A DNA stretch of 64,000 nucleotides, from positions 62,001 through 126,000 of the forward strand of contig NZ_SDPO01000001.1 of assembly GCF_004134865.1 (NCBI RefSeq), given 5' to 3'. Position 1 is the stretch's first letter; each line of letters opens with the position of its first letter. The position numbers and the translations under genes are program-made. Positions 1-8,165 of the stretch are shown piece after piece. Source of the stretch: Agromyces fucosus. GTDB lineage: Bacteria; Actinomycetota; Actinomycetes; Actinomycetales; Microbacteriaceae. The notes beneath the pieces were generated by a model. That model was not told where the DNA came from. It did not search any database and saw only the letters and a program-made list of their open reading frames with translations.

Positions 1-80
1 GCGCCGAGAGCTCGTGACAACCGTGCGCGCCCTCGATCACGGTTCGTGACGGCGAGCGGCTCTCGCGACAGAATGGATGG

Positions 81-587
81 ATGCCGACCGTGCTGCATCT
101 CGTCCGTTCCGTGGTGTCCCCGCTGACGCGCACCCGCTTCTTCCGCTGGTGCGCCCCGCGCGTGCTCCCGGCGGTCGAGCGCGTGATCGCCGCCGTCTCG
201 GGCGGGCGGGTGCAACTCAGCGCCCTGCTCGTGCCGTCGCTCGTGCTCCACACCACGGGCGCGAGATCGGGCGAACCGCGCGACTCGGCGCTGATGTACA
301 CGCCCGACGGGCACGGGCGCGCGATCGTCGCCGGAACGAGCTTCGCCCGCGATCGTCATCCCGGGTGGACGTACAACCTGATCGCGCATCCCGATGCCGC
401 GATCACGGTCCGGGGGAGGACCATGCCCGTGCGGGCGAGCCGTATCGCCGATGACGAGCGCGACGCAGCCTGGGCGCGCATCGAGGCGCAGTGGCCGGGC
501 TACCGCGCCTACGAACGGGAGTCGGGTCGGGTCGTGCGCCTCTTCCTCCTGCAGCCGGTCGCCGACGTGCAACACGCGTCGATGTGA
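81..587 (+). CDS. Deazaflavin (F420)-dependent nitroreductase-family protein
   Basis: The 168-residue protein resembles the Ddn-like family (DUF385), small split-barrel proteins that bind F420 and reduce varied substrates. The family hallmark TTGARSGEPR lies at residues 58-67 and is followed by a short hydrophobic strand and a GW-T-NL stretch. There is no signal peptide or membrane segment. Three ATG triplets overlap upstream (73, 77, 81); 81 is in frame, and a CAGAAT hexamer ends six bases before it, fitting leaderless initiation. The substrate cannot be inferred. Family assignment is fairly sure, and F420 use is inferred from the family. Confidence 0.75.
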   Translation: MPTVLHLVRSVVSPLTRTRFFRWCAPRVLPAVERVIAAVSGGRVQLSALLVPSLVLHTTGARSGEPRDSALMYTPDGHGRAIVAGTSFARDRHPGWTYNLIAHPDAAITVRGRTMPVRASRIADDERDAAWARIEAQWPGYRAYERESGRVVRLFLLQPVADVQHASM

Positions 588-648
588 CGTCTCGACGCGG
601 CCTGCGCGGTCGCAGGCCGCGCTCAGCGCCACGGCCTACGCTGGGCGT

Positions 649-1434
649 ATGACGCGACGCCGGAGTGACCCGATCTACAGCACGGCGATCATCGCCGGGC
701 GCGCGCTGTTCGGCTTCTGGGGGTTGAAGCGCCACGTGACGGGTGCGGAACATGTCCCGGTCACCGGGGGCGCCGTGGTCGCCATGACGCACTTCGGCTA
801 CTTCGAGTTCGCGCTCGTCGAGTGGGCGACGTGGCTCGCGAACCGCCGGCGCATCCGCTTCATGGCGAAGCAGGGCGTGTTCGACAAGCCGGTCGTCGGA
901 TCGCTCCTCCGCAGCATGAAGCACATCCCGGTCGACATGAAGGCGGGTGCCGCCGCCTACGCGAAGGCGGTCTCGGCGCTCCGCGACGGCGAACTCCTCG
1001 GCGTGTTCCCCGAGGCTGGCGTCAGCGCGTCGTTCACCGTGCGCGAGCTCAAGACCGGCGCGGCGCGGCTCGCGGCCGAGGCTGGAGTGCCGATCATCCC
1101 CGTCGCCGTCTGGGGCGGGCATCGGCTCATGACCAAGGGTCGCAAGGTGAAGTTCTTCGGGCGGTTCGGCGTGCCGGTGAGCTTCGCGTTCGGCGAGCCG
1201 ATCATGGTCGCCGCCGGTGAGGATCCGCACACCGTGACCGAGCGCTTGCGCGCCACCCTGCAGCGGATGGTCGACCGGCTGCAGGCCGAGTACCCCGTCG
1301 ACGGCACGGGAGCGTGGTGGCAGCCGCGCTCGCTCGGCGGCACCGCACCGACGCCCGAAGCGGCCGCCGCGGCGGATGCCGCTCGGGACGCGGCCCGCGA
1401 GGCGGCGCGCGCCGCCCGCGACGAACAGCGCTGA
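649..1434 (+). CDS. 1-acyl-glycerol-3-phosphate acyltransferase-like protein (PlsC superfamily)
   Basis: This 261-residue protein has the layout of the PlsC/LPLAT superfamily, which acylates lysophospholipids at the membrane. The acyl-acceptor motif normally reads NHX4D. Here His48 is followed at the expected spacing by Glu53 (HFGYFE), so the usual Asp is replaced. The FPE-G block III is present as GVFPEAG. The C-terminal ~35 residues are Ala/Arg-rich and low in complexity. The start is the ATG at 649 because TACGCT ends exactly six bases before it; an open frame continues upstream but overlaps the previous gene. A second acyltransferase with a normal HX4D motif lies at 26370. Confidence 0.75.
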   Translation: MTRRRSDPIYSTAIIAGRALFGFWGLKRHVTGAEHVPVTGGAVVAMTHFGYFEFALVEWATWLANRRRIRFMAKQGVFDKPVVGSLLRSMKHIPVDMKAGAAAYAKAVSALRDGELLGVFPEAGVSASFTVRELKTGAARLAAEAGVPIIPVAVWGGHRLMTKGRKVKFFGRFGVPVSFAFGEPIMVAAGEDPHTVTERLRATLQRMVDRLQAEYPVDGTGAWWQPRSLGGTAPTPEAAAAADAARDAAREAARAARDEQR

Positions 1435-1472
1435 TCCGAGACATCCTCGACGCTGCGGGTTAGGCTCGTGGC

Positions 1473-1763
1473 ATGTGCAGGAACATCCACACCCTCCACA
1501 ATTTCGAGCCGGCCACGACCGACGACGAGGTGCACGCGGCCGCGCTGCAGTTCGTGCGCAAGGTGAGCGGCTCGACGAAACCCTCGAAGGCCAACGCCGA
1601 GGCGTTCGACCGCGCCGTGGCCGAGATCGCGCACGTGACCCGTCACCTGCTCGACGACCTCGTGACCACCGCGCCGCCGAAGAACCGCGACGAGGAGGCC
1701 GCGAAGGCCCGGGAGCGGGCAGCCCGACGGTACGCGACGCAGGCGACGGCGCAGATCGCGTGA
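1473..1763 (+). CDS. DUF2277 domain-containing protein
   Basis: The 96-residue protein begins MCRNIHTLHNFEPATT, the diagnostic start of the DUF2277 family of small, mostly helical proteins of unknown function found in actinobacteria and proteobacteria. Almost the whole family length is covered. The C-terminus is charged and likely helical. TAGGCT at 1461-1466 ends six bases before the ATG, indicating leaderless transcription independent of the upstream acyltransferase. No function can be assigned from sequence. Confidence 0.85.
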   Translation: MCRNIHTLHNFEPATTDDEVHAAALQFVRKVSGSTKPSKANAEAFDRAVAEIAHVTRHLLDDLVTTAPPKNRDEEAAKARERAARRYATQATAQIA

Positions 1764-1814
1764 CGCGCCGCGGCACCCGAGCGGGTCACCCGCGAGGGGA
1801 GTAGCGTCGCCTCC

Positions 1815-2834
1815 ATGGCAGATGCCGTCACTCTCACCGTCCCAGGTCCGCACGGCGATCGCGACGTGCGGATCTCGAGTCCGACGCGCGTGATCTGGCC
1901 GGAGGCCGGCATCACCAAGCTCGAGCTCGCCGAGTACTTCATCGCCGTCGGCACGCCGTTCGTCGAGGCCAACGGCGACCGGCCGGTATCGCTGCAGCGA
2001 TTCCCCGGTGGCGTCGACGGCGAGCAGTTCTTCTCGAAGAACCCGCCGAAGGGGGCACCCGACTGGGTGAGATCCGTGCCCGTCACCTACCCGAGCGGGC
2101 GCACGCACCCGCAGCTCGTGATCGACGAGCCGGCCGGTGCGGTCTGGGCGGCGCAGATGAACACGATCGTCTTCCACCCGTGGGCGTCCCGGGCCGGGAA
2201 CCCCGACAACCCCGACCAGTTGCGCATCGACCTCGACCCGCAGCCCGGCACGGGCTTCGCCGAGGCGGCGCCCGTCGCGGTGGAGCTGCGGAAGCTGCTC
2301 GGCGAAGTCGGCCTGACGGCGTTCGTGAAGAGCTCGGGCAGCCGCGGCATCCACGTGTTCGCGCCCATCGAGCCCGAGCACGAGTTCCTCGACGTGCGGC
2401 ACGCCGTCATCGCCCTCGGGCGCGAACTCGAACGCCGCATGCCCGACGAGGTCACCACCAACTGGTGGAAGGAGGAGCGCGGCGACCGCATCTTCATCGA
2501 CTACAACCAGGCCAATCGCGACCGCACGATGGCCGGCGCGTACTGCCCGCGCCCGTTGCCGAAGGCCTCGGTGTCGTGCCCGCTCGAGTGGGACGAGCTC
2601 GACTCCACCGACCCCGCCGACCACACCGTGCGCACGGTTCCGGAGCGGCTGCAGCGGGTCGGCGACCCGTGGCACGGCATGCACGACGCACCGGGCCGCA
2701 TCGACACCCTGCTGGAGTGGTGGCAGCGAGATCTCGACGACGGGCTCGGCGAGCTGCCGTTCCCTCCCGACTTCCCGAAAATGCCGGGCGAGCCGATGCG
2801 CGTGCAGCCGAGCCGCGCGAAGCAGCAGCCCTGA
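1815..2834 (+). CDS. LigD polymerase-domain protein (AEP-type, NHEJ-related)
   Basis: The 339-residue protein matches the stand-alone polymerase domain of bacterial DNA ligase D, an archaeo-eukaryotic primase-type enzyme that fills gaps during Ku-dependent end joining. Visible signatures are the metal-binding DLDP (in LRIDLDPQPG), SSGSRGIH, and the DYNQANRDRTMAGAY block followed by PLEWDEL. No ligase or nuclease domain is attached, and no ku or ligD lies in the window. TAGCGT at 1802-1807 lies seven bases before the ATG. The C-terminus meets the convergent lyase gene with one base between them. A role in repair is inferred from the family. Confidence 0.85.
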   Translation: MADAVTLTVPGPHGDRDVRISSPTRVIWPEAGITKLELAEYFIAVGTPFVEANGDRPVSLQRFPGGVDGEQFFSKNPPKGAPDWVRSVPVTYPSGRTHPQLVIDEPAGAVWAAQMNTIVFHPWASRAGNPDNPDQLRIDLDPQPGTGFAEAAPVAVELRKLLGEVGLTAFVKSSGSRGIHVFAPIEPEHEFLDVRHAVIALGRELERRMPDEVTTNWWKEERGDRIFIDYNQANRDRTMAGAYCPRPLPKASVSCPLEWDELDSTDPADHTVRTVPERLQRVGDPWHGMHDAPGRIDTLLEWWQRDLDDGLGELPFPPDFPKMPGEPMRVQPSRAKQQP

Positions 2835-2835
2835 C

Positions 2836-3654
2836 TCACCTCGCGGCGGGCGGCAGCCCGGCGACGTCGGGGTAGGACGGCACTTCGAGCGGCACAGCCG
2901 GCTGGACGCTCGCCCCACCGCGCCCGCCGGCTATGGCCTCGACCGCCGCGGAGATCGACCCGAGCGCGGTGCGGAACAACAGCGACCCGGTGCTCACGCG
3001 CGCGACCCCGAGCTCGGCGAGCCGGGAGATCGGCAGGTCGGGTTGCACGAGCACGTTGAGCGGCGCCTCGACGGCACCGACGAGGGCGGAGATCGTGGCC
3101 GGGTCGAGCACGCCGGGCACGAAGACTCCCGATGCACCGGCCGCCAGGTAGCGGTCGGCACGGGCCGCCGCCTCGTCGAGGCGGCGGTCGGCGTCGTCGT
3201 CGGCGTCGATCCAGTACCCGTCGGTGCGGGCGTTCAGGTAGAGCCGCGGCGCTGCCGCGGCGATGGCGGCGACCTTCGCCGCGGCGAGCTCGACATCGAC
3301 GAGTTCGCCGGCAGGGGTGGAGTCCTCGATGTTCACCCCGATGCATCCGATCGCCGCGAGTTCGGCGACGAACCGGCCGACCTCGTCGGGGTCGTCCGAG
3401 AACCCGGCTTCGAGGTCGACGCTGAGGGCGATGCCGTGACGTGCGGCTTCGAGCGCGAGCGCGAGCGACTCCGCAGCGATCTCACCGGCCCCGTCGCGCT
3501 TCCCGGCGCCGACGGCGATGCCGAGGCTCGTGGTGCCGATGGCGCGGTGCCCGGCGGCAGCGAGCCAGCGCGCCGAGGCCAGGTCCCACGCGTTCGGCAG
3601 GAGGATGGGGCTGCCCGGTCGGTGGAGGGCGTGGAACTCAGCGGGCGTCAGCAT
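2836..3654 (-). CDS. Isocitrate lyase/PEP mutase-family protein
   Basis: This 272-residue TIM-barrel protein belongs to the isocitrate lyase/phosphonomutase superfamily. It carries the N-terminal PNAWDLASARWLAAAGH and TTSLGIA blocks, the metal-site DLEAGF and the VNIEDS strand. The KKCGH-type loop of true isocitrate lyase is absent, so a carboxyphosphonoenolpyruvate mutase-like or oxaloacetate hydrolase-like activity is more plausible. The gene starts inside the end of the upstream P450-like gene (17-base overlap), so the two should be co-transcribed and translationally coupled. The reaction is not determined by sequence. Confidence 0.8.
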   Translation of the reverse strand: MLTPAEFHALHRPGSPILLPNAWDLASARWLAAAGHRAIGTTSLGIAVGAGKRDGAGEIAAESLALALEAARHGIALSVDLEAGFSDDPDEVGRFVAELAAIGCIGVNIEDSTPAGELVDVELAAAKVAAIAAAAPRLYLNARTDGYWIDADDDADRRLDEAAARADRYLAAGASGVFVPGVLDPATISALVGAVEAPLNVLVQPDLPISRLAELGVARVSTGSLLFRTALGSISAAVEAIAGGRGGASVQPAVPLEVPSYPDVAGLPPAAR

Positions 3655-4480
3655 CGTGGGGGACCTCTTCTCGGTCGGCGTCGCGGTGCGTCGTCTCGTC
3701 GCGCGTCGTCTCGACGATCGCGGCGGCGATCGCCAGGGCGTGGTGGGGCGCCGGGCAGGCTCGGTCCCCGGCGCCGAATGCGAGGATGCGTGCGGGGCGC
3801 TCGGGGGTCGCCTCGCGGTCGGGTCCGTCGAGGTGGAGGGTGACCAGGGTCTCGCCGTGACGGGGTCGGGCGGGCATGATCCGGCGCGTCAGCGGGACCG
3901 GCGAGTCGTCGCGGAGCACGGTCTCGAGCAGTGCCCGGGTCGACACGGAAGCGTCTCGCGATCGCGCCAGCACGATCGCCCGCTCGACGAGGGCGGCGGT
4001 CGCCGCGTGCGCCTGCACGAGCAGTTGCACGCGCAGCACGCGCTCGTCGGCGTCTGCGGCACCGGATGCCTCGAGCAGGGCGATGATCGCGGCATCCGCT
4101 TCATCGGGGTCCGACGACTCGCCGGTCGGGTAGGCGGCCGCGACCACCTCGACGAGCGGCGGCAGCGCATCGGGTCGCGCGAACCCGAGCGCTTCCGCGA
4201 GCACGGCGACGGGGATGTCCCGGGGGATGGCACTCTCGCGGGTGCGCGCTACGGCGGCCGCGACGAGGAGGTTAGGGTCGAGCTCGTCGAGCAGCATGTC
4301 GAGGTGTTCCCGCCTGGCGGCGTGCTCGGCGCCGTTCACGAAGCGCGAGGCGCCGGCACGGAAGGCACCGAGCGGTGACGCGGCGGTCATGGCCGTGATG
4401 GGGGCCGACGCCGACGGCACCCGTGACTCGGGGTCGCGGAGAATGCGTTCGACCTCGGCCCGCTCGATGATGTCGATCAT
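3638..4480 (-). CDS. Short cytochrome P450-like protein (280 aa)
   Basis: The C-terminal third reads like the end of a cytochrome P450. LLETVLRDDSPVPLTRR resembles the K-helix and following strand, and FGAGDRACPAP resembles the heme-thiolate loop, with its Cys in the right place. An I-helix-like LLVQAHAAT lies before them, and NGAEHAARREHLD near the N-terminus resembles the C-helix region. Two things are odd. At 280 residues it is far below the usual ~400, and the glutamate of the ExxR motif appears replaced by Thr (TVLR). It may be a miniature or degenerate P450 with a non-oxygenase role. The ATG at 4480 has TAGCGT six bases upstream. It is divergent from the ArsR-type gene and overlaps the lyase gene. 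Confidence 0.6.
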   Translation of the reverse strand: MIDIIERAEVERILRDPESRVPSASAPITAMTAASPLGAFRAGASRFVNGAEHAARREHLDMLLDELDPNLLVAAAVARTRESAIPRDIPVAVLAEALGFARPDALPPLVEVVAAAYPTGESSDPDEADAAIIALLEASGAADADERVLRVQLLVQAHAATAALVERAIVLARSRDASVSTRALLETVLRDDSPVPLTRRIMPARPRHGETLVTLHLDGPDREATPERPARILAFGAGDRACPAPHHALAIAAAIVETTRDETTHRDADREEVPHDADAR

Positions 4481-4544
4481 GGTTCGACGCTACGCCCGGG
4501 ACGCTTCGATGCAGGGCGAAGTGTCCTCGACGTATCGTGAAGGC
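4481..4544. promoter_or_regulatory. Divergent leaderless promoters, P450-like/ArsR pair
   Basis: The 64-base gap holds back-to-back -10 elements. TAGCGT on the minus strand (4487-4492) is six bases from the P450-like ATG, and TATCGT on the plus strand (4533-4538) is six bases from the ArsR ATG. An ArsR-type regulator binding here could control both directions. I did not see a clear long palindrome. Confidence 0.6.
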
Positions 4545-5237
4545 ATGCACGGAGACGCCGATCTCGCTGAACCCGCCCGTCTCATGGGCGAGCCCGCCCG
4601 GGCCGCAATGCTCGTGGCACTGCTCGACGGCCGGTCGCTGCCGGCGAGCGAGCTCGCCGGCGTGGCCGGAGTCACAGCGTCGACCGCGAGCACGCACCTC
4701 GCGCAATTGCTCGCTGGCGGGCTCGTGACCGACCGCAGGCTCGGCCGCCACCGGTACTTCACCCTCGCGAGCGCCGACGTGGCCAACGCGGTGGAGGCGT
4801 TGCAACTGATCGCGCCCCGCCGCAGCGTCTCCTCGTACGCCCAGTCGGCCTCCGCGGAGCGACTCGCCCTCGCGCGCTCGTGCTACGACCACTTCGCGGG
4901 CCGGCTGGCCCTCGACCTGGCCGATGCGCTCGTGCACGAAGGCGCAATCACCCCGCTCGTCGCGGGAGAGCCGGGGCGAGTGCTCGACCCGGGCACGCCG
5001 CTCGCCGAGCGGCTCGGCATCGATGAGGGCATCGCGAGAGCGGGTTCTTCTCGACGTCCGATGCTGCGCGGATGCCTCGACTGGACCGAGCGACGCCCGC
5101 ACGTCGCCGGTCGACTCGGCGCGCACGTGCTCGAACGCCTGATCGCCGAGGGCTGGGTGGAGCGTCGGCGGGGTGATCGTTCGCTCCGCGTGACCGGACA
5201 GGGCGCCCGGGAGTTCGACGAGCTCGCGCGCGGCTGA
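4545..5237 (+). CDS. ArsR-family winged-helix transcriptional regulator
   Basis: The 230-residue protein begins with an ArsR-type winged helix-turn-helix over about residues 8-75 (LPASELAGVAGVTASTASTHLAQLLAGGLV, then the wing GRHRYFTLAS). A second region with the character of a degenerate winged helix is at the C-terminus (HVLERLIAEGWVERRRGDRSLRVT). No metal-binding cysteine pair of the ArsR/SmtB type is visible, so the signal is probably not a metal. The start is the ATG at 4545, preceded at six bases by TATCGT; the open frame extends upstream but runs into the divergent gene. It probably represses the adjacent P450-like/lyase operon. Confidence 0.8.
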   Translation: MHGDADLAEPARLMGEPARAAMLVALLDGRSLPASELAGVAGVTASTASTHLAQLLAGGLVTDRRLGRHRYFTLASADVANAVEALQLIAPRRSVSSYAQSASAERLALARSCYDHFAGRLALDLADALVHEGAITPLVAGEPGRVLDPGTPLAERLGIDEGIARAGSSRRPMLRGCLDWTERRPHVAGRLGAHVLERLIAEGWVERRRGDRSLRVTGQGAREFDELARG

Positions 5238-5250
5238 GCCGGACCTGCCG

Positions 5251-6027
5251 TCAGACCCGGTTGCCGGGCCGTCCGGGCACCGGGTGCACGTCGGCGCCGA
5301 TCGGGGGCCGCGGCGCGCCATGCACCTCCCGGTGCAGCCGTTCCATGCGGGTGTCGAGTTCGGCAGCGGTGTGTGCTGCGTCCGTCAGCCCGTCGAGCAG
5401 TTCCTGCGGCACCTGCCGGTCGTACTTGTAGTAGATCTTGTGCTCGAGGCTGGCCCAGAAGTCCATCGCGATCGTGCGGATCTGCACCTCGACGGCGACC
5501 GGGTGCGCGCCGGTGGAGAGGAAGACCGGCACCTCCACGATGACGTGCAGGCTCTGGTAGCCGTTCGACTTCGGCTCGGCGATGTAGTCCTTCACCCGAA
5601 GCACCTTGATGTCGCGCTGCGCGGTCAGCAGTTCGAAGATGCGGTAGGCGTCGGAGACGAAGCTGCATGTCACGCGCACGCCGGCGATGTCGGTGATCGT
5701 CTCGCGGATGGTGTCGAACGTGGGATCGATGCCCTTCCGCTGCATCTTCTCGACGACGCTGTCGAGGCTCTTCAGTCGGCTCGAGATGTGCTCGATCGGG
5801 TTGTAGTCGTGCGTCTGGTTGAACTCCTCGCGGAGGATCGAGAGCTTCGTGATCACCTCGTCCATGCCGAACTTGTAGCGCAGCATGAACCGCTCGGTCT
5901 CGTCGCGGAGCGCGCGCATCTCGTCGAGCGTCTGGCCGTCGATGGTCTCGAGCGTTCGCTGTGCGCGCGCGGTGAGCATGGGGGGAGTGGCATGCCGGGT
6001 GGGCGGGGTGCCGTCGAGCGGGGTCAC
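5251..6027 (-). CDS. Small alarmone synthetase (RelA/SpoT synthetase domain only)
   Basis: The 258-residue protein consists of a single (p)ppGpp synthetase domain with no HD hydrolase or TGS domain, as in RelP/RelQ enzymes that transfer pyrophosphate from ATP to GDP/GTP. Key blocks are RVTCSFVSDAYRIFELL, EPKSNGYQSLHV and the catalytic strand VEVQIRT followed by FWASLEHKIYYK. The proposed start is GTG at 6027, because TAGCGT (minus strand, 6035-6040) lies seven bases before it; an internal ATG at 5979 would give 242 residues. It is convergent with the ArsR gene and divergent from the metallo-hydrolase gene. Confidence 0.85.
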   Translation of the reverse strand: MTPLDGTPPTRHATPPMLTARAQRTLETIDGQTLDEMRALRDETERFMLRYKFGMDEVITKLSILREEFNQTHDYNPIEHISSRLKSLDSVVEKMQRKGIDPTFDTIRETITDIAGVRVTCSFVSDAYRIFELLTAQRDIKVLRVKDYIAEPKSNGYQSLHVIVEVPVFLSTGAHPVAVEVQIRTIAMDFWASLEHKIYYKYDRQVPQELLDGLTDAAHTAAELDTRMERLHREVHGAPRPPIGADVHPVPGRPGNRV

Positions 6028-6129
6028 GGATGTCACGCTACGGCGCGAAGCTCTGCATTTCCTTTGATCTGCGACCGCGTTCGCCCCGAGCGCAGCGGGC
6101 CCCGCTCGGCGCGTCGCTACGCTCGAGGA

Positions 6130-6981
6130 ATGACCCAGTGGCTCACCGTGGCACCCGGCATCCACCAACGCCGGTACGACCCGTTCGACATCTCGATCGT
6201 CGTGATCGAGGGCTCCGACGGCCTGTTGCTCGTCGACACGCGCGTGCAACCGAGCGAAGCGCTCGAACTCGCCGACGACATCGCGACGCGATTCGACCGC
6301 CCGGTGCGCTGGGTCGTGAACACCCATGCGCATTTCGACCACGCCTTCGGCAACCAGGTCTTCGGGCCGGGAACGGCCACGGATGCCGCGATCTACGGCC
6401 ATGCGAACATCGCCGCCCACTTCGCCGAGTTCGAGGGGCCGCGCCTCGCCGCGTGGCGTGCCGATCCGGGCCGTGAGCCCGATCGCCAGTGGGACGACGT
6501 CGTGCTGACGCCGCCGACGCATCCGCTCGTCGAACCCCTGGTGCTGAACCTCGGCGACCGACTGGTGGAACTGCGCCCGCAGTCGCCCGCGCACACCGAC
6601 ACGGATCTCGTGCTCTTCGTGCCCGACGAGCGGGTCTGGATCCTCGGCGACCTGATCGAGGAATCGGGCCCCGTGATGTACGGATCGGGCAGTTACCCGC
6701 TCGGATGGCCGGGGGTGCTCGTCGACCTCGCCGCCTCGATGCGGCCGAGCGATCCCGTGGTGCCCGGGCACGGCCGGGTGGTCGACCGGGCATTCGTCGA
6801 GCGGCAGGCCGCGGAACTCGGGCTCATCGCCGATCGCTTCCGTGCAGCGCACGCGGCGGGCCTCACTCCGGCCGAGGCGCTCGACGCGCACGACGACTGG
6901 TCGATCCCGGTCGACGCGCTCGGCGGTGCGGTCGAGCGCGCGTATCGCGCACTCGATGCGCAGGGGGAGGCACGGGTGTGA
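6130..6981 (+). CDS. MBL-fold metallo-hydrolase
   Basis: This 283-residue metallo-beta-lactamase-fold hydrolase carries NTHAHFDHAFGN (HxHxDH, binding two metals), a downstream metal His in SPAHTDTD, Asp in ILGDLIE and a final PGHGRVV. The C-terminal helical region (AHAAGLTPAEALDAH) resembles that of MBL hydrolases of the glyoxalase II/SoxH-like type. TACGCT at 6118-6123 is six bases from the ATG. The stop overlaps the next gene's GTG start, so it forms an operon with the epoxide hydrolase. The substrate is unknown. Confidence 0.85.
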   Translation: MTQWLTVAPGIHQRRYDPFDISIVVIEGSDGLLLVDTRVQPSEALELADDIATRFDRPVRWVVNTHAHFDHAFGNQVFGPGTATDAAIYGHANIAAHFAEFEGPRLAAWRADPGREPDRQWDDVVLTPPTHPLVEPLVLNLGDRLVELRPQSPAHTDTDLVLFVPDERVWILGDLIEESGPVMYGSGSYPLGWPGVLVDLAASMRPSDPVVPGHGRVVDRAFVERQAAELGLIADRFRAAHAAGLTPAEALDAHDDWSIPVDALGGAVERAYRALDAQGEARV

Positions 6982-8126
6982 GCGCTGCAGGCGATCCGTT
7001 CACGATCCACGTCCCGGATGCCGAGCTCGACGACCTGCGCCGGCGACTCCGAGGCACCCGATTCGTCCAGGCGAGCAGCAGCCGCTCCTGGGCCGGCGGC
7101 GTCGATCCCGGCTACCTCGCGGGCCTCGTCTCCGAGTGGGCCGAGACCTTCGACTGGCGTTCGGTCGAGTCGAGCCTGAACCGGCTCGACCACCGGCAGG
7201 CACTCGTGCACGGGACCCGGGTGCACTTCGTCCGGGCGAGCGCAGGTGCAGCCGATGGCGTGGTCGTCCCGCTGCTCCTCATGCACGGCTGGCCGTCGAG
7301 CTTCCTCGAGATGCTGCCGCTCGCCGACGCGCTCCAGGCGGAGGGTGAGCGGCACGGACTCCGATTCGACCTCGTGATCCCCTCGATGCCGGGCTTCGTC
7401 TTCTCGGAGTTGCCCGAGGCCCCGCTCACGCGGGAGGTCATGGCCGACCTGATGTGCGAGCTGATGCGCCAGGTCGTGGGGGATGCACGGTTCGGCGTCT
7501 TCGGCGGTGACATCGGCGGCACCGTGGCCGCATGGATCGCCGCGAAGCATCCCGACCGGGTGCTCGGGCTGTACATGATCCATCCGCCGTTCCCTGCGGA
7601 GTTCACGGAACCGCTGACGCCGGCAGAGCGCGCGCTGCTCGAGGCCGAAGCCGAGTTCGACGAGGGCGACGGGGGCTACAGCGCCATCATGATCACCCGG
7701 CCCGATACGATCGGGGCGGCGCTCATCGACTCACCCGCGGGGCTGCTCGCATGGATCATCGACAAGTTGCGCGACTGGAGCGACGCCGGCGGCGACCTCG
7801 AGCGCCGATTCGATCGCGCGACGCTCCTCACCCTCGCGACCCTGTACTGGTCGACCGGTTCGATCGGCACCTCGTTCCGCCAGTACTTCGACTTCCCGGC
7901 GAACGCGCCGCGACCCATGATCCGGGTGCCTGCTGGTTTCACTCTCAGCGCAGAGGCGATCATACGGGACCTTCCGAGGAGCATCGCCGAACGCGCCTGC
8001 AGCGACATCAGGGCCTGGCACCCGGCGACGGTGGGCGGTCACTTCATGGCGCATGAGGAACCCGAACTGCTCGCGGGTCACCTCGCCGCGTTCTTCGGCG
8101 AGCTCGGTCGCCCGCGCGAGATTTGA
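6978..8126 (+). CDS. Epoxide hydrolase (EHN-type alpha/beta hydrolase)
   Basis: The 382-residue protein has the N-terminal EHN lid domain (FTIHVPDAELDDLRRRLRGTRF) followed by an alpha/beta-hydrolase core. Motifs are the oxyanion block HGWPSS, the nucleophile elbow GGDIGG with catalytic Asp, and the C-terminal GGHFMAHEEPELL carrying the likely catalytic His. This fits microsomal/juvenile-hormone-type epoxide hydrolases, which open epoxides to diols. The GTG start at 6978 overlaps the stop of the upstream hydrolase, suggesting coupled translation. No signal peptide is present. The substrate is not predictable. Confidence 0.88.
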   Translation: MSAAGDPFTIHVPDAELDDLRRRLRGTRFVQASSSRSWAGGVDPGYLAGLVSEWAETFDWRSVESSLNRLDHRQALVHGTRVHFVRASAGAADGVVVPLLLMHGWPSSFLEMLPLADALQAEGERHGLRFDLVIPSMPGFVFSELPEAPLTREVMADLMCELMRQVVGDARFGVFGGDIGGTVAAWIAAKHPDRVLGLYMIHPPFPAEFTEPLTPAERALLEAEAEFDEGDGGYSAIMITRPDTIGAALIDSPAGLLAWIIDKLRDWSDAGGDLERRFDRATLLTLATLYWSTGSIGTSFRQYFDFPANAPRPMIRVPAGFTLSAEAIIRDLPRSIAERACSDIRAWHPATVGGHFMAHEEPELLAGHLAAFFGELGRPREI

Positions 8127-8141
8127 CCGAACGACCCCGGT

Positions 8142-8157
8142 GCGGGCCGGCGCCCGC
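8142..8157. terminator. Hairpin between convergent genes
   Basis: A 6-bp GC stem (GCGGGC/GCCCGC) with a 4-base loop lies in the 39-base gap between the convergent epoxide hydrolase and MocR genes. It has no U-tract, so function as a terminator is only suggested by position. Confidence 0.35.
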
Positions 8158-8165
8158 CGTTCACG

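Noticed and set aside
5284-6129. N-terminal extension of the MBL hydrolase by 282 codons
   Set aside because: The extension is antisense to the alarmone synthetase gene and has no family match; the leaderless promoter fixes the start at 6130.
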